This document shows positions 19,377 to 29,731 of a stretch of 64,000 bases of DNA, one piece after another. This stretch comes from Rhodoligotrophos appendicifer (lineage in GTDB: Bacteria > Pseudomonadota > Alphaproteobacteria > Rhizobiales > Im1): assembly GCF_007474605.1 (NCBI RefSeq), contig NZ_VHKL01000001.1:558001-622000 (forward strand). Reading direction: 5' to 3'. Both the position numbers and the translations under genes were made by a program. Numbering within the stretch: the first letter of the stretch is position 1; the number at the start of each line of letters is the position of its first letter. The notes below the pieces were generated by a model, which was not told where the DNA came from, ran no database searches, and saw nothing but the letters and a program-made list of their open reading frames with translations.

Positions 19377-19793
19377 TCACGAGTTGAACTGCTTCCGCAA
19401 GGCGTCTAGGCCCGTGCTGTAAATCGAATCCACGACTTGGATGGCCTTGTCTTCCGTCGCGTCCTTCGCTGAGAATTTGCCGACCCATTCGACAATGCAC
19501 CCCTCCGCCTGAGGTTTCACTGTGATCGTCGAGACGTAATCTTGGACAGGGAGAGGCCCCTCGATGATGCTGTAGGTATAAGTCATGCCTTGGTCGTCAC
19601 GGCTCTCAAGTCGTTCGGTCAGAGTCCCGCCTCCCGCAATGGTGAGAACTCTGAACACCTTCCCGTCCTTTTCTTCGATTTGCCCAGCATCCACGACGGG
19701 GTGCCACTGAGGAAGGCTATCGAAGCGACCAATCTTGGACCAGACTTCCGCGGCTTCTGCTTGTAGATCGGCCGACCTAGATACCTCAGCCAT
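19377..19793 (-). CDS. SRPBCC (START-like) family protein
   Basis: 138 residues from the ATG at 19793, which is preceded at good spacing by GAGGGGA; a second ATG two codons upstream is too close to that site. The sequence has the polyketide cyclase/START pattern: AAEVWSKIGRFDSLPQWHPVV, then RVLTIAGGGTLTERLESRDD, YTYSIIEGPLPVQDYVSTIT and a long C-terminal helix (VVDSIYSTGLDALRKQF). Such proteins bind small hydrophobic ligands; the function here is unknown. It ends 13 bases from the convergent dnaJ and diverges from dapB. Confidence 0.8.
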   Translation of the reverse strand: MAEVSRSADLQAEAAEVWSKIGRFDSLPQWHPVVDAGQIEEKDGKVFRVLTIAGGGTLTERLESRDDQGMTYTYSIIEGPLPVQDYVSTITVKPQAEGCIVEWVGKFSAKDATEDKAIQVVDSIYSTGLDALRKQFNS

Positions 19794-19924
19794 GTCCATC
19801 TCCCCTCTTATTTCTATCCGCACCATATGGCGCGGAATCGCCAGCAGCAAGCGGACCCTTCTTTTCATTCGGCGCCCTCGCTGGTATAGGCCGCTCTCAT
19901 GTTTGGTAAAGGAACCTGATTGGG

Positions 19925-20728
19925 ATGAAGCTTGCCATCGCCGGCGCGGGTGGGCGCATGGGTCGCGCATTGGCGCGCATAATCCACCAGACCGAGGGTT
20001 GCGAGGTCGCGGGTGGTCTCGAAGCCCCTGGGTCCCCTCACATCGGCGCTGATCTTGGTGAGTTGGCCGGGATCGGTCCGATCGGAGCAACGGTCAATGA
20101 CGATCCATTGGCGCTGATCACCCATATTGACGGGATCGTGGACTTTACAGCGCCAGCCGCATCCGTGGCCCTTGTTGAACTTTCTGCGCAGGCTCGGATT
20201 GTCCATGTAATTGGCACAACGGGACTTTCGCCCGACGATGACACAAAGATCCTCGCAGCGGCGCGGCATGCCACGATCGTAAAATCTGGCAACATGAGCC
20301 TGGGTGTTAATGTGCTTGCCGCAGTTGTTCGGAAGGTTGCGGCAGCGCTCGACGAGAGCTTTGACATAGAGATCGTGGAGATGCATCACCGACATAAGAT
20401 CGATGCGCCATCGGGAACCGCTCTGCTGTTGGGCCAGGCTGCCGCGGATGGCCGCGGAGTTTCTCTAGCGGAATGCTCTGTCCGCGGACGCGATGGCATC
20501 ACCGGACCGAGACCAAAAGGGACGATCGGGTTTGCCTCGCTTCGCGGCGGCAGCGTGATTGGTGAGCATTCTGTCATCTTTGCGGGAGACGCCGAGCGGA
20601 TAGAGTTGGCTCATCGCGCGGAATCGCGCGACGTCTTTGCCCAAGGCGCTGTGAAAGCAGCGTTGTGGGCGAAAGGCCGCAAGCCCGGCTTATATTCTAT
20701 GATCGATGTCCTTGGCTTGACGAATTAA
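19925..20728 (+). CDS. dapB: 4-hydroxy-tetrahydrodipicolinate reductase
   Basis: NAD(P)H-dependent step of lysine and meso-diaminopimelate synthesis. The 267 residues have an N-terminal Rossmann motif ([16 protein letters not shown]), the linker GTTGLSPDD, the active-site [19 protein letters not shown] (catalytic His and Lys; DapB signature) and a C-terminal [11 protein letters not shown]. The length is standard. It is followed 16 bases later by gpmA on the same strand. Confidence 0.97.
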   Translation: MKLAIAGAGGRMGRALARIIHQTEGCEVAGGLEAPGSPHIGADLGELAGIGPIGATVNDDPLALITHIDGIVDFTAPAASVALVELSAQARIVHVIGTTGLSPDDDTKILAAARHATIVKSGNMSLGVNVLAAVVRKVAAALDESFDIEIVEMHHRHKIDAPSGTALLLGQAAADGRGVSLAECSVRGRDGITGPRPKGTIGFASLRGGSVIGEHSVIFAGDAERIELAHRAESRDVFAQGAVKAALWAKGRKPGLYSMIDVLGLTN

Positions 20729-20744
20729 TCGATAGGGGAATTGT

Positions 20745-21371
20745 ATGGATCACCTTCTGGTACTGGTGCGTCACGGCCAAAGCGAATGGAACCTTAAGAA
20801 CCTCTTTACCGGATGGGCTGATCCGGATCTTACGGACCTCGGCAGAAGCGAGGCGGAAGACGCGGGCAAACGTCTGAAAGCGCTTGGCCTGTCCTTTGAC
20901 GTCGCCTTCACCAGCATGCTCAAGAGAGCACAGAACACTTGCCAGTACATTCTCGCCGCTCTCGGACAAGAACATCTTCAGACGGTCCGGGAACAGGCTC
21001 TGAACGAACGCGACTACGGAGATCTCACAGGGCTCAACAAGGATCAAGCGCGCGAGAAATGGGGCAAGGAGCAAGTGTTCAAATGGCGCCGCTCTTTCGA
21101 CATCCCCCCGCCAGGAGGGGAAAGTCTTAAGGACACAGCCGCTCGCGTTATTCCGTACTATGAAAGCGCAATCGTACCCAGGCTGAGGAATGGCGAGCGG
21201 GTGTTGGTCGTCGCGCACGGAAATTCGTTGCGTGCACTGATCATGCATCTCGAAAACTTGCCGGGGGAAGAGATTGCCCAGCGCGAGCTGGCAACCGGGA
21301 TTCCGATAATTTACCGTCTCGACGGCGAGTTGAAGGTCAAGACGCGTGAAGAGGTGTCCGGGCAGTTATAG
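20745..21371 (+). CDS. gpmA: 2,3-bisphosphoglycerate-dependent phosphoglycerate mutase
   Basis: Glycolytic interconversion of 3- and 2-phosphoglycerate through a phosphohistidine. The 208 residues contain [20 protein letters not shown] (catalytic His and the RHG triad, near 10-12), [15 protein letters not shown] (catalytic Glu) and [14 protein letters not shown] (second His). It is shorter than the 250-residue enterobacterial form but of the usual alphaproteobacterial length. Its last 6 bases overlap the 3' end of the convergent alkyltransferase gene. Confidence 0.95.
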   Translation: MDHLLVLVRHGQSEWNLKNLFTGWADPDLTDLGRSEAEDAGKRLKALGLSFDVAFTSMLKRAQNTCQYILAALGQEHLQTVREQALNERDYGDLTGLNKDQAREKWGKEQVFKWRRSFDIPPPGGESLKDTAARVIPYYESAIVPRLRNGERVLVVAHGNSLRALIMHLENLPGEEIAQRELATGIPIIYRLDGELKVKTREEVSGQL

Positions 21372-21950
21372 GGAGCCTCTCGAAGCGATCTGTCGCTCCC
21401 AGGCTAAGATGGATTGCTTCCTCTCAAGCCCCCAGTGATAGCCGCAGAGATTTCCTGATCTGCCAAGGACCCTGTGACAGGGGACGAGCATCGATATTGG
21501 ATTCCGTCCGACTGCCGTTCCCACCGCCCGCGTTGCCGTAGGCGAGCTGAGCTCATGGGCGATACTGCTATATGTCGTCGTCCGCCCGAATGGGATTGCG
21601 AGGAGCCGCTGCCAGACCTTGAGCTGAAAACCCGTGCCTATCAGCAATAAGGAAAGAGGCTCGTCCGCCGTCCAGCTCCCCGGTTCAAAAATCCGATCGA
21701 TGAAGCCTGCAGTGTACTCCGAATCCTCAACGAAGTCCGCTGCCGGCCACCGCCGCGTCATATCAAGAAGAGCATCCGCTCGCTGCTCCGAGTCTGCAAA
21801 GCCCAATCCTGTGATAGACGAGCCGGCAGTCATGAGCAGAACGTCCCCGAACGGCGACGGATGATATCCATATTGCATCGCCAGCGTGGCCCCGCGCTCG
21901 CGCCTATCCTCTGAGACAAAGCTCTCTGAGACGACGAAAACACCTGTCAC
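21366..21950 (-). CDS. ogt: Methylated-DNA--[protein]-cysteine S-methyltransferase
   Basis: Suicide DNA-repair protein that moves an alkyl group from O6-alkylguanine to its own cysteine. The active-site [17 protein letters not shown] has Cys158 (counting from 21950), with the upstream helix-turn-helix [19 protein letters not shown] and C-terminal [12 protein letters not shown]. The frame begins at 21950, but the first about 24 residues are not family-like; an internal ATG giving [11 protein letters not shown] may be the real start. It stands alone, without an Ada regulatory domain. Confidence 0.9.
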   Translation of the reverse strand: MTGVFVVSESFVSEDRRERGATLAMQYGYHPSPFGDVLLMTAGSSITGLGFADSEQRADALLDMTRRWPAADFVEDSEYTAGFIDRIFEPGSWTADEPLSLLLIGTGFQLKVWQRLLAIPFGRTTTYSSIAHELSSPTATRAVGTAVGRNPISMLVPCHRVLGRSGNLCGYHWGLERKQSILAWERQIASRGSL

Positions 21951-21972
21951 CTGAGACCCCGGATCCGTTTCC

Positions 21973-22464
21973 TCAGGGGACCTTTATCGCAGCAGTGATC
22001 GCGGAGGCAAGACCCCGGCGCTCTCCGGGGGAAAGGAACGATCCGATTTCCAACTGCGTACCGTGGGATCGCATGAAGAGCGGGCCGCATGTTTCTAGGG
22101 TTTCGTTCTCCTCGAGATCAACCCGGACCCAATAGCGAATGAACCGCCATTCCTTTACCGGTCGCCGAGCACCGCCCTTGCGAACGATGACGGCATCCTT
22201 CGTGACGTCGACACTCTCGAAGATCTGAGCGTCCCCATAGCTCCTCCGGAACGCCCAGTAGAGCAGGGCGACATCCAAGCCAAAGTATCCAAAGACCGGC
22301 CACGCGCCCATCATTACGAACGCCACGCCGGCTGCAAAACTGACGATCCCGAAGGCGCTCATCAGAATAAGGAACCCGCGGGGACCCAGCGACCGATGTG
22401 GTGTGAGGACGACGGAGAAGAGCCTCTCGTTGTCATCGTTTGCATGTTCGTCGATGTTTTTCAT
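21973..22464 (-). CDS. DUF2244 membrane protein
   Basis: 163 residues from ATG 22464, preceded by GGGAAA. The sequence FSVVLTPHRSLGPRGFLILM is followed by two adjacent hydrophobic helices (LILMSAFGIVSFAAGVAFVM and AWPVFGYFGLDVALLYWAF), then a soluble half with RYWVRVDLEE and FMRSHGTQLEIGSFLSPGER, the DUF2244 pattern found across alphaproteobacteria. The function is unknown. It diverges from nth, as is common for this family, with 78 bases between starts. Confidence 0.8.
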   Translation of the reverse strand: MKNIDEHANDDNERLFSVVLTPHRSLGPRGFLILMSAFGIVSFAAGVAFVMMGAWPVFGYFGLDVALLYWAFRRSYGDAQIFESVDVTKDAVIVRKGGARRPVKEWRFIRYWVRVDLEENETLETCGPLFMRSHGTQLEIGSFLSPGERRGLASAITAAIKVP

Positions 22465-22542
22465 CGTGCGTTTCCCGGCACCGTTGACCAAATAGAGCAA
22501 TCGGCTGCATAAGACGGGCCAGTCAGCCTGGAGATGGTCTCT

Positions 22543-23205
22543 ATGCCTGCCCATTCCAGGCTCAACACTAGCCTCATCAAAGAAATATTTGCTCGATTCC
22601 AACGGTCAGAACCAGAACCGAAAGGCGAGCTCGAATATGTCAATGACTTCACTCTGCTCGTTGCCGTGGTTCTATCCGCGCAAGCGACCGACGTCAGCGT
22701 TAACAAGGCAACCCGCCCCCTCTTCAAAGTCGCAGACTCTCCCCAGAAAATGCTCGATTTGGGCGAAGAACGGCTTAGCCAATATATCAGGACGATAGGC
22801 CTGTATCGCACCAAGGCGAAGAACGTCATCGCTCTGTCTCAGCTTATCTTGGCCAACCATGATGGCCGAGTGCCGCGCCATCGAGACGCCTTGGAGGCCC
22901 TGCCCGGGGTTGGGAGAAAGACCGCTAACGTGGTTCTTAACATTGCCTTTGGGGAGCCGACGATCGCTGTCGATACGCACCTCTTTCGGGTTTCGAATCG
23001 AACGGGACTTGCTCCTGGAAAAACTCCTTTGGAGGTGGAGGAAACGCTGAACTCTGTCGTTCCCTCTGAGTACAAGCAGTATGCACATCACTGGTTGATC
23101 CTGCATGGCAGGTACATCTGCAAGGCCCGGGTCCCGGATTGCCCGCAGTGTCTGATCAACGATATCTGCCTTTTTCCGGAGAAGACACCTCCAAAAACCC
23201 TCTGA
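22543..23205 (+). CDS. nth: Endonuclease III (DNA glycosylase/AP lyase)
   Basis: Base-excision repair enzyme for oxidised pyrimidines. The helix-hairpin-helix LPGVGRKTANVVLNIAFG carries the catalytic Lys, the catalytic Asp follows in AVDTHLFRVSNR, and four C-terminal cysteines spaced CX6CX2CX5C (CKARVPDCPQCLINDIC) hold the [4Fe-4S] cluster. I choose ATG 22543 because GGAG lies 7 bases upstream; ATG 22534 is also possible. Length about 220 residues, standard. Confidence 0.96.
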   Translation: MPAHSRLNTSLIKEIFARFQRSEPEPKGELEYVNDFTLLVAVVLSAQATDVSVNKATRPLFKVADSPQKMLDLGEERLSQYIRTIGLYRTKAKNVIALSQLILANHDGRVPRHRDALEALPGVGRKTANVVLNIAFGEPTIAVDTHLFRVSNRTGLAPGKTPLEVEETLNSVVPSEYKQYAHHWLILHGRYICKARVPDCPQCLINDICLFPEKTPPKTL

Positions 23206-23207
23206 CA

Positions 23208-23870
23208 TCACCGAGAGCGCGCGCTGATCTGCTTGTAGATGTGAACCATGTAAGCCGTGGCAAAAAGTGGCACCAGAAGGTTCACGATCGGAACAAGGGC
23301 GAGAAGGGCAGGCACGAAACCTGCGGCAAGGACCCGCGGACTGTTCTCCAGTCTGAGTTGCTTGGCCTCCGGGGGCGGCATATGTCTCATGGCGATCATT
23401 TCAAAATACTCGCGCCCCAGCAAATACGCATTTGCGAGAATTATAGCAAAAATTCCAACGCCTAGAAAAACCACCGGCAGAAGCAGTATATTGATTGCTA
23501 AAACCAAAAGTCCGAACTGAATACCGGTAAACAATGCCTGCCTGAACGGTAGATCTTGTCCGGTTCGATCCATCGGGTAATGCTTAACCTCGACCATCGC
23601 GGCAATACCGTCCAAAAACAACCCTGCGAAAATAGCGGTGACTGGCGAGATCATTAAAACCGCAAGAGCAAAGAGACCGAGCCCCGCAGCGACGGTTATC
23701 AATGTGTTTGCCCATTCCCAGGGTGCAAGAGCCAATCCACTGATGACAACTTCCAGCACGATCCAGAGCCCTGCCAGAAGCAGAACGGTCAGTCCGAGGG
23801 ACTTCCACAACACCGCACGAAAAGGGGGTGATAGGACATCCGATAGCGCCTTGAGCGCTGCGCTAATCAT
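23208..23870 (-). CDS. EI24/CysZ-like integral membrane protein
   Basis: 220 residues with four to six hydrophobic segments (LGLTVLLLAGLWIVLEVVI; LITVAAGLGLFALAVLMI; FGLLVLAINILLLPVVFLGV; AAGFVPALLALVPIVNLLVP) and the family stretch NAYLLGREYFEMIAMRHMPP, conserved in EI24 proteins. CysZ of Escherichia coli is a sulfate transporter of this family, but no sulfur genes are adjacent, so the substrate is not assigned. It converges with nth, with 2 bases between stops. Confidence 0.8.
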   Translation of the reverse strand: MISAALKALSDVLSPPFRAVLWKSLGLTVLLLAGLWIVLEVVISGLALAPWEWANTLITVAAGLGLFALAVLMISPVTAIFAGLFLDGIAAMVEVKHYPMDRTGQDLPFRQALFTGIQFGLLVLAINILLLPVVFLGVGIFAIILANAYLLGREYFEMIAMRHMPPPEAKQLRLENSPRVLAAGFVPALLALVPIVNLLVPLFATAYMVHIYKQISARSR

Positions 23871-23971
23871 GTCAAGATTCTGCCGCTCGTAGAGGAAGGG
23901 GGTTCAGAATTTGATGAGGTGCCTTTATAGATCGCGAGTCCAAGTCATTTCCTCCTGAATCCGGTATTTTG

Positions 23972-24967
23972 ATGGCCCATAACAAGATCGACGTTTTAGG
24001 TATCGGCAATGCAATCGTCGATGTCCTCAGCCGCACAGACGATGCGTTCCTCACGAAGCACTCCATGGTCAAGGGATCGATGAGACTCATCGATGAAGAG
24101 ACCGCCCATTCTCTTTATGAGGATATGGGGCCAGCCGTTGAAATTTCAGGAGGATCTGCCGCGAATACGATAGCCGGTGTCGCGGCTTTGGGGTCTTCTG
24201 CAGCATTCATCGGAAAAGTCCGCAACGATCAGCTGGGAGAAGTCTTCGGTCACGACATTCGCGCAGTGGGGGTGGAATTCAACTCGCCGCCATCGGCTGA
24301 GGGTCCCGCCACCGCGCGCTGTTTGATATTGGTGACGGCGGATGGCGAAAGGACCATGAATACATTTCTCGGGGCGAGTACAGCGCTTACCCCTGAAGAT
24401 ATTGACGACGAGCTGGTCGCACGCTCTGCGATAACCTATCTGGAGGGCTATCTGTGGGATCCAGAGCAGGCCAAGCAGGCCTTCTTAAAGGCTGCCAGGA
24501 CCGCACGACGCTCCGGAAATAAGGTTGCTCTCAGTCTTTCGGACGCGTTCTGCGTTGATCGCCATCGAGATTCCTTTTTGGAGCTCGTCAATTCCGACGT
24601 TGATATCCTCTTTGCGAATGAATCGGAGATCACATCGCTGTATCAGACACGAACCTTCGATGAGGCTCTCGGCAGGGCAAAGGCTAGCGGAAAGCTCATC
24701 GTGCTGACCCGGAGCGAGAAAGGATGCGTTGTTGTGGAGGGTGAACGCGCGACCGCGGTCGCTGCGCATCCAGTTGGCGATGTCGTTGACACAACGGGAG
24801 CAGGCGACCTCTTTGCGGCGGGCTTTCTCTTCGGATTGACGAAAGGGAGGGCGCTCGAAAACTGTGCCGCAATCGGGGCACTCGCTGCCGCCGAAATCAT
24901 CAGCCACATCGGAGCTCGGCCTGAGAAGAACCTGATCGAACTTGCGAGGCAGAATAAGCTGCTCTGA
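23972..24967 (+). CDS. PfkB family carbohydrate/adenosine kinase
   Basis: 331-residue ribokinase-fold enzyme. The N-terminal IDVLGIGNAIVDVLSRTDD, the middle SGGSAANTIAGVAALGS and the C-terminal PfkB signature DTTGAGDLFAAGFLFG (anion hole and catalytic Asp) are all intact. Alphaproteobacterial proteins of this subtype are usually called adenosine kinase or sugar kinase; the substrate is not certain from sequence. A TTG one codon upstream could also start it. It is convergent with coaA. Confidence 0.88.
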   Translation: MAHNKIDVLGIGNAIVDVLSRTDDAFLTKHSMVKGSMRLIDEETAHSLYEDMGPAVEISGGSAANTIAGVAALGSSAAFIGKVRNDQLGEVFGHDIRAVGVEFNSPPSAEGPATARCLILVTADGERTMNTFLGASTALTPEDIDDELVARSAITYLEGYLWDPEQAKQAFLKAARTARRSGNKVALSLSDAFCVDRHRDSFLELVNSDVDILFANESEITSLYQTRTFDEALGRAKASGKLIVLTRSEKGCVVVEGERATAVAAHPVGDVVDTTGAGDLFAAGFLFGLTKGRALENCAAIGALAAAEIISHIGARPEKNLIELARQNKLL

Positions 24968-24970
24968 GGC

Positions 24971-25918
24971 TCACAGCCGACGGAGCTGCACCTCGTGAAT
25001 GCGATGGTCCGGTCCCTTCGTCAGGATGAGGTCGGCCCGTTGCCGCGTAGGTAAGATATTCTCTCGAAGATTGACGAGATTGATGGTGTCCCAGAGTTTG
25101 ATTGCCACGGCGCGCGTTTCTTCATCGCTGAACGTCGAGTAGCGATGGAAGTAAGAGCGCGGATCTCGGAAAGCCGTCTCCCGAAGCCGGAAAAATCGCT
25201 CGATATACCAGTCTTTGAGCATGTGCTCGTCGGCATCGAGGTAAATGGAGAAATCAAAATAGTCGGACACGAAAGGGATGGACTTGCCGTCTCGGGAGTG
25301 TTTCGCAGGCTGCAGAACGTTGAGCCCCTCGACGATCAGAATGTCCGGCTGGTCGATGGAGATCCACTCGGTTCCCAAGACGTCGTAAGAGAGATGCGAG
25401 TAGATCGGAGCCCGGACATGCCGCTTCCCCGACTTCACGTCATGCATGAAACGAAGCAGCATCGAGACGTCGTAGCTTTCCGGAAAGCCTTTCCGGGACA
25501 TCAGGCCTTCACGTTCAAGGACGGAATTGGAGAAGAGAAAGCCGTCGGTCGGCAACAGCGCAACGTGAGGATGGCCTGGAGCACGTGACAACAGCGCCTG
25601 TAGAATACGCGCCATGGTGCTCTTGCCCACAGCCACGCTTCCACCCATTCCGATGATGAAAGGGACCTTCGTGCCATTGCGGCCGAGAAACTTCTGTGTT
25701 TCCAGGAAGAGATCGTAGGTATTCTCAACATAGAGATTGAGCAGCCGGGCAACAGGCAGATAGATCTCGACGACTTCGTCGATCTGGATGCGTTCGTTGA
25801 GACCCCGCAGCGTGCGCACTTCGGCTTCGGTGAGGGTCAGGGGCGTATCGGCACGCAGCTTCGCCCATTCTTGCCGTGAAAACACGAGGTAGGGCGAGAA
25901 TTTGACTTGCGTAGTCAT
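24971..25918 (-). CDS. coaA: Type I pantothenate kinase
   Basis: First step of CoA synthesis (pantothenate to 4'-phosphopantothenate), feedback-inhibited by CoA in the family. The 315 residues have the P-loop [15 protein letters not shown], then [28 protein letters not shown] and [13 protein letters not shown], all diagnostic of bacterial CoaA. Its start overlaps the hisE stop by 4 bases (ATGA), so it is the last gene of the his-containing operon. Confidence 0.97.
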   Translation of the reverse strand: MTTQVKFSPYLVFSRQEWAKLRADTPLTLTEAEVRTLRGLNERIQIDEVVEIYLPVARLLNLYVENTYDLFLETQKFLGRNGTKVPFIIGMGGSVAVGKSTMARILQALLSRAPGHPHVALLPTDGFLFSNSVLEREGLMSRKGFPESYDVSMLLRFMHDVKSGKRHVRAPIYSHLSYDVLGTEWISIDQPDILIVEGLNVLQPAKHSRDGKSIPFVSDYFDFSIYLDADEHMLKDWYIERFFRLRETAFRDPRSYFHRYSTFSDEETRAVAIKLWDTINLVNLRENILPTRQRADLILTKGPDHRIHEVQLRRL

Positions 25919-26256
25919 GGGTTGGATCGCTGTGCCTTTTCAACGATGCCGCTGGTGCCTTCGCGGCGCTCCAGCTCGTTCATGACGCTCTCCAGGGAGA
26001 CGTCTGTGATCTCGAGCAGAGCGAGAAAATGAAACAGAAGGTCGGCCGCCTCTGCTGCAACGGCCGCCTTGTCTTGGGAGACCGCTGCTATGACCAATTC
26101 CACAGCCTCTTCACCCAACTTCTTGGCGCAGGTCGTGCTTCCTTGGGCGAAGAGCTTGGACGTATATGAGCCGTCTGGCATTGCCTGCCGGCGCTGCTGA
26201 ATCGTCTGATACAAACGTGCTAGCACCTCGAGACGATTTTCGACCGCGACTTTCAT
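25915..26256 (-). CDS. hisE: Phosphoribosyl-ATP pyrophosphatase
   Basis: Second step of histidine synthesis (PR-ATP to PR-AMP). The 113 residues from ATG 26256 carry the all-alpha NTP-pyrophosphatase motif: [28 protein letters not shown] (metal-binding Glu residues) and [20 protein letters not shown]. It is a stand-alone hisE; the hisI domain is not fused. It lies 59 bases after hisF and overlaps coaA by 4 bases. Confidence 0.95.
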   Translation of the reverse strand: MKVAVENRLEVLARLYQTIQQRRQAMPDGSYTSKLFAQGSTTCAKKLGEEAVELVIAAVSQDKAAVAAEAADLLFHFLALLEITDVSLESVMNELERREGTSGIVEKAQRSNP

Positions 26257-26315
26257 TGATGAGTGCCCTGCCCCAGACGACGCCCGATTATCAGCATAGG
26301 GCCGCCTTGTCACCG

Positions 26316-27089
26316 TCAGATCGGTCGGATGGGTATACCGGCATCCTTTAGAGATTGCTTGGCCTGAGCAATCGTAAACGTGCCGAAGTGGAAAATGGAG
26401 GCGGCGAGCACTGCGCTGGCATGGCCCTGGGTAACCCCTTCGACCAGATGCTCCAGCGTGCCCACCCCTCCGCTCGCAATAACGGGGACCGAGACCGCAT
26501 CTGCAATGGTTCGCGTCAGCTGCAGATCGAAACCCGATTTCGTCCCGTCCTGATCCATGGATGTCAGTAAGATCTCGCCTGCACCGAGGGACACGACTTC
26601 TCGTGCAAATTCAACGGCATCGATTCCCGTCTGGTTGCGGCCGCCATGGGTGAAGATCTCCCAGCGATCTCCTTCACCGGGTTTCGACACCCGCCGCGCA
26701 TCGATGGCGACGACGATGCACTGACTGCCAAACTTCTCGGCTGCCTTTGCCACAAACGGCCGATCGTTGACCGCAGCGGTGTTGATCGAGACTTTGTCGG
26801 CCCCGGCGAGCAACAGCTTTCTAATATCTTCAATGGTCCGGATGCCGCCCCCTACGGTAAGCGGCATGAAGCAGTGTTCTGCCGTCTGCGCCACGATGTC
26901 GAATAGGATCCCCCTATTCTCATGGCTGGCGGTGATGTCAAGGAAGCAAAGCTCATCGGCGCCGGCAGCATCATAGCCTATGGCAGCGGCCACGGGGTCG
27001 CCGGCATCACGCAGTTCCAAGAATTGCACGCCCTTCACAACCCGACCGTCCTTGACGTCCAGGCAAGGGATGACTCGAGCTTTAAGCAT
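26316..27089 (-). CDS. hisF: Imidazole glycerol phosphate synthase subunit HisF
   Basis: Cyclase subunit that, with ammonia from HisH, makes imidazole glycerol phosphate and AICAR. The 257-residue TIM barrel starts [20 protein letters not shown] with the catalytic Asp in CLDV; the second Asp is in [15 protein letters not shown] and the phosphate-binding loop is [19 protein letters not shown] 27089 overlaps the hisA stop by 8 bases, indicating coupled translation. Confidence 0.97.
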   Translation of the reverse strand: MLKARVIPCLDVKDGRVVKGVQFLELRDAGDPVAAAIGYDAAGADELCFLDITASHENRGILFDIVAQTAEHCFMPLTVGGGIRTIEDIRKLLLAGADKVSINTAAVNDRPFVAKAAEKFGSQCIVVAIDARRVSKPGEGDRWEIFTHGGRNQTGIDAVEFAREVVSLGAGEILLTSMDQDGTKSGFDLQLTRTIADAVSVPVIASGGVGTLEHLVEGVTQGHASAVLAASIFHFGTFTIAQAKQSLKDAGIPIRPI

Positions 27090-27825
27090 TGGTGACCCTT
27101 GCTTCAGCAATGAGTTTCAAGGCCAGTTGGGGATCGAGGCGGCCATCATAGAGGGCTCTGCCGGAAATCGCGCCCTCCAAGACAGCGCAGTCCGGCTGTA
27201 GCAGCCGCTTCACATCGTCGATCGAGGCCAGCCCCCCCGATGCGATGACCGGAATGGAAACGGATCGGGCGAGCTCGAGTGTCGCTGCAATGTTCAATCC
27301 TGTGAGCACGCCGTCCCGGTCAATGTCGGTGTAGATAATCGCCGCAACCCCTGCATCCTCGAACTGCTTGGCGAGATCGACAGCCTGTACGTCGGAAGTT
27401 TCCGCCCAACCTTCGACGGCCACTCGGCCTCCGCGCGCATCGATGCCGACGGCGACTTGGCCAGGAAAGGTGACGCAGGCCTGTTTGACAAGCTGAGGAT
27501 CTCGCAACGCGGCGGTTCCCAGGATGACCCGCGAAATCCCTTTCTCGAGCCACTGCTCGATGCTTTGGAGGTCACGAAGACCGCCCCCGAGCTGAATGGG
27601 AATATCAATGGCGGCGATGATGGCCTCGACCGCTGCAGCATTTCTGCTCTTGCCATCGAAGGCACCGTTCAGATCAACGACGTGCAGCCACTCGAAACCG
27701 AGCCGTGCGAAATCTGCCGCTTGCGCCGCCGGATCATCATTGTAGACGGTGGCCTGCTGCATCTCACCTCGTTTGAGGCGGACACAGGTTCCGTCCTTGA
27801 GATCGATAGCCGGAAACAGGATCAT
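27082..27825 (-). CDS. hisA: ProFAR isomerase HisA
   Basis: Amadori isomerase of histidine synthesis (1-(5-phosphoribosyl)-5-[(phosphoribosylamino)methylideneamino]imidazole-4-carboxamide). The 247-residue TIM barrel opens [20 protein letters not shown] (catalytic Asp), with [15 protein letters not shown] (second Asp) and [17 protein letters not shown] use ATG 27825, whose ATGA overlaps the hisH stop by 4 bases; an ATG three codons upstream is also open. Confidence 0.97.
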   Translation of the reverse strand: MILFPAIDLKDGTCVRLKRGEMQQATVYNDDPAAQAADFARLGFEWLHVVDLNGAFDGKSRNAAAVEAIIAAIDIPIQLGGGLRDLQSIEQWLEKGISRVILGTAALRDPQLVKQACVTFPGQVAVGIDARGGRVAVEGWAETSDVQAVDLAKQFEDAGVAAIIYTDIDRDGVLTGLNIAATLELARSVSIPVIASGGLASIDDVKRLLQPDCAVLEGAISGRALYDGRLDPQLALKLIAEARVTNA

Positions 27826-28475
27826 GGCCGCCATTTCAAGAAGTTGCCGATGAGGGCCAATCCGAGTGTCTGGCTCTTTTCAGGGTGAAACTGAGTACCA
27901 ACGACCGAACCGTCAGCAACGATTGCAGTGACCGCTCCACCATACTCCGTCTCGGCGACCACCTGCGACCGATCCGCGGCCTTGAGGCGGTAGGAATGGA
28001 CAAAATAGGCGTGGAGACCCTCTTCTCCGAGCTGCAGACCCTGCACCACTGGATGATCTGTGACGAGGGTGAGGCTGTTCCACCCCATGTGGGGAACCTT
28101 GAGCTCTGGCTCTACGGGATCGATCTTGACGACATCACCCTTGATCCAGCCGAAACCCTCCCACGTTCCAAACTCGAGTCCGCGCTCCGCCATCAGCTGC
28201 ATGCCGACGCAGATTCCAAAGAACGGTCGCGCCTTGGTCCGCGCCACGTCTTCGAGCGTCTCCCACATCCCCTCAATTGCAAGAATCCCCGCACGGCAGT
28301 CGGCAAAGGCGCCGACGCCGGGAAGGACCACGCGATCGGCCTCGGCAACGTCACGGGGATTGCTGGTGACCTCGATCTTGGCATCCACTTCAGCTTCCCG
28401 AGCGGCGCGTTCGAACGCCTTGTGGGCTGAGCGAAGATTGCCCGAACCATAATCGACAATGGCCACTCGCATCAC
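27822..28475 (-). CDS. hisH: Imidazole glycerol phosphate synthase glutaminase subunit HisH
   Basis: Class I glutamine amidotransferase that feeds ammonia to HisF. The 217 residues begin [35 protein letters not shown] contains the nucleophile Cys, and [13 protein letters not shown] provides the catalytic His and Glu. The start, at a double ATG (28475/28472), overlaps the DUF2628 gene's stop. Confidence 0.96.
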   Translation of the reverse strand: MMRVAIVDYGSGNLRSAHKAFERAAREAEVDAKIEVTSNPRDVAEADRVVLPGVGAFADCRAGILAIEGMWETLEDVARTKARPFFGICVGMQLMAERGLEFGTWEGFGWIKGDVVKIDPVEPELKVPHMGWNSLTLVTDHPVVQGLQLGEEGLHAYFVHSYRLKAADRSQVVAETEYGGAVTAIVADGSVVGTQFHPEKSQTLGLALIGNFLKWRP

Positions 28476-28954
28476 GTCCGCCCTGGTTCGGGTAGAATGC
28501 TGTATTGGACCGGGACGATCCCCGGAAGTGGAGGTGCAACCCTGCTGACGGGCGGTGTCACCGCACTCAAACCGGAAGCAAGCAAGCTGAAGAACCGATG
28601 CTCGGCGGCCAGGAGATCGTCGCCCATCACCACCCCCACCTCTGCTTTTCCACGCCGGGCAAGTGTCCAGCGGCGAAGGTCATTTCCCTGCAGTCCCATG
28701 AACAGATTGACGGCAAGGGCAACGAAAGTTTCCGCAGCGCCCGGCATCGGCCAAAGAACACCGATGACGGCCAAGGCTGCATTGACGACGAGGAAGAGCA
28801 CCAGCACCAACCACATGCGCTTGTAGATGAGCCAGAGCAGCGGAATGAAGAAGGCTGGCCAGGAGAAACCTTCCTTCACCACCTCGAGACCGTCAGGATC
28901 GGCCAGAATGGCTTCTGGATTTCTCTCGCGATGATGGACCGTAAAAGTTTTCAT
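28472..28954 (-). CDS. DUF2628 membrane protein inside the his operon
   Basis: 160 residues. A short N-terminal stretch ([20 protein letters not shown]) is followed by a hydrophobic pair ([20 protein letters not shown] and [19 protein letters not shown]) and a soluble tail with [10 protein letters not shown], a pattern common in DUF2628 proteins. The function is unknown. It sits between hisB (14-base gap) and hisH (overlapping), so it is translated with the histidine genes, though nothing in its sequence suggests a role in that pathway. Confidence 0.78.
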   Translation of the reverse strand: MKTFTVHHRERNPEAILADPDGLEVVKEGFSWPAFFIPLLWLIYKRMWLVLVLFLVVNAALAVIGVLWPMPGAAETFVALAVNLFMGLQGNDLRRWTLARRGKAEVGVVMGDDLLAAEHRFFSLLASGLSAVTPPVSRVAPPLPGIVPVQYSILPEPGRT

Positions 28955-28968
28955 GAAGATCGTCTCGC

Positions 28969-29565
28969 TCAGCTGTCGCCGAGTCGTCCCTTGGTCGAAG
29001 GAATGACACCCACTGTCCGTGGATCAAGTTCCACGGCACTTCTCAGGGCACGCGCTAGGCCCTTGAAACAGGTCTCCGCAATGTGATGACTGTTGAGGCC
29101 ATAGAGATTGTCGACATGCAGCGTGATCCCGGAATTGAACGCGAAGGCCTGAAACCATTCACGGAAGAGCTCCGTGTCGAAGTCACCGATCTTTTGGGTT
29201 GGGAACTCGACCCGCCACACGAGGTAGGGGCGACCTGAAACATCGAGAGCGACACGAGTCAATGTCTCGTCCATAGGCAGATCGATGCAGGCATAGCGCC
29301 GGATGCCGGCCTTATCGCCGAGCGCCTTCACGATGGCCTGTCCGAGCGCAATAGCACTGTCTTCTGTCGTGTGGTGCATGTCGATGTGAAGATCACCGCG
29401 GGCCTCGATTGTCACATCGATCAGTGAATGACGCGAAAGCTGCTCGAGCATATGGTCCAGAAAACCAATTCCCGTCGAGATCTCGTGACGCCCGCTGCCA
29501 TCGAGATCGATGGATACGGATATGGTCGTCTCTGTGGTCTTGCGTTCGATTTTTGCAGTTCGCAC
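28969..29565 (-). CDS. hisB: Imidazoleglycerol-phosphate dehydratase
   Basis: Dehydrates imidazole glycerol phosphate. The 198 residues carry both metal-binding motifs, [15 protein letters not shown] and [17 protein letters not shown], plus [16 protein letters not shown]. It is the monofunctional form without a phosphatase domain. It is the first gene of the minus-strand cluster and diverges from hslV; the 166-bp gap holds a 10-bp palindrome, CGAGATCTCG (29621-29630), and no clear promoter. Confidence 0.97.
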   Translation of the reverse strand: MRTAKIERKTTETTISVSIDLDGSGRHEISTGIGFLDHMLEQLSRHSLIDVTIEARGDLHIDMHHTTEDSAIALGQAIVKALGDKAGIRRYACIDLPMDETLTRVALDVSGRPYLVWRVEFPTQKIGDFDTELFREWFQAFAFNSGITLHVDNLYGLNSHHIAETCFKGLARALRSAVELDPRTVGVIPSTKGRLGDS

Positions 29566-29731
29566 GTGCAGGGCTCCGTCGCCTGGGCTTTCTCAGCCGC
29601 GGGCGACTTGTAACAGCTGGCGAGATCTCGGCAAAGATTTCTGTCCAGGCGACTCGTGAATTGTCTAGGCTTTTATTTATGGCCATGACTGCATAAGTGT
29701 TGCGGCGCTGACCAAGATTTAAGAGGGCTGT

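Noticed and set aside
29621-29630. Palindrome CGAGATCTCG in the hisB-hslV gap
   Set aside because: A 10-bp palindrome is not rare and there is no clear link to either promoter; kept only as a note.
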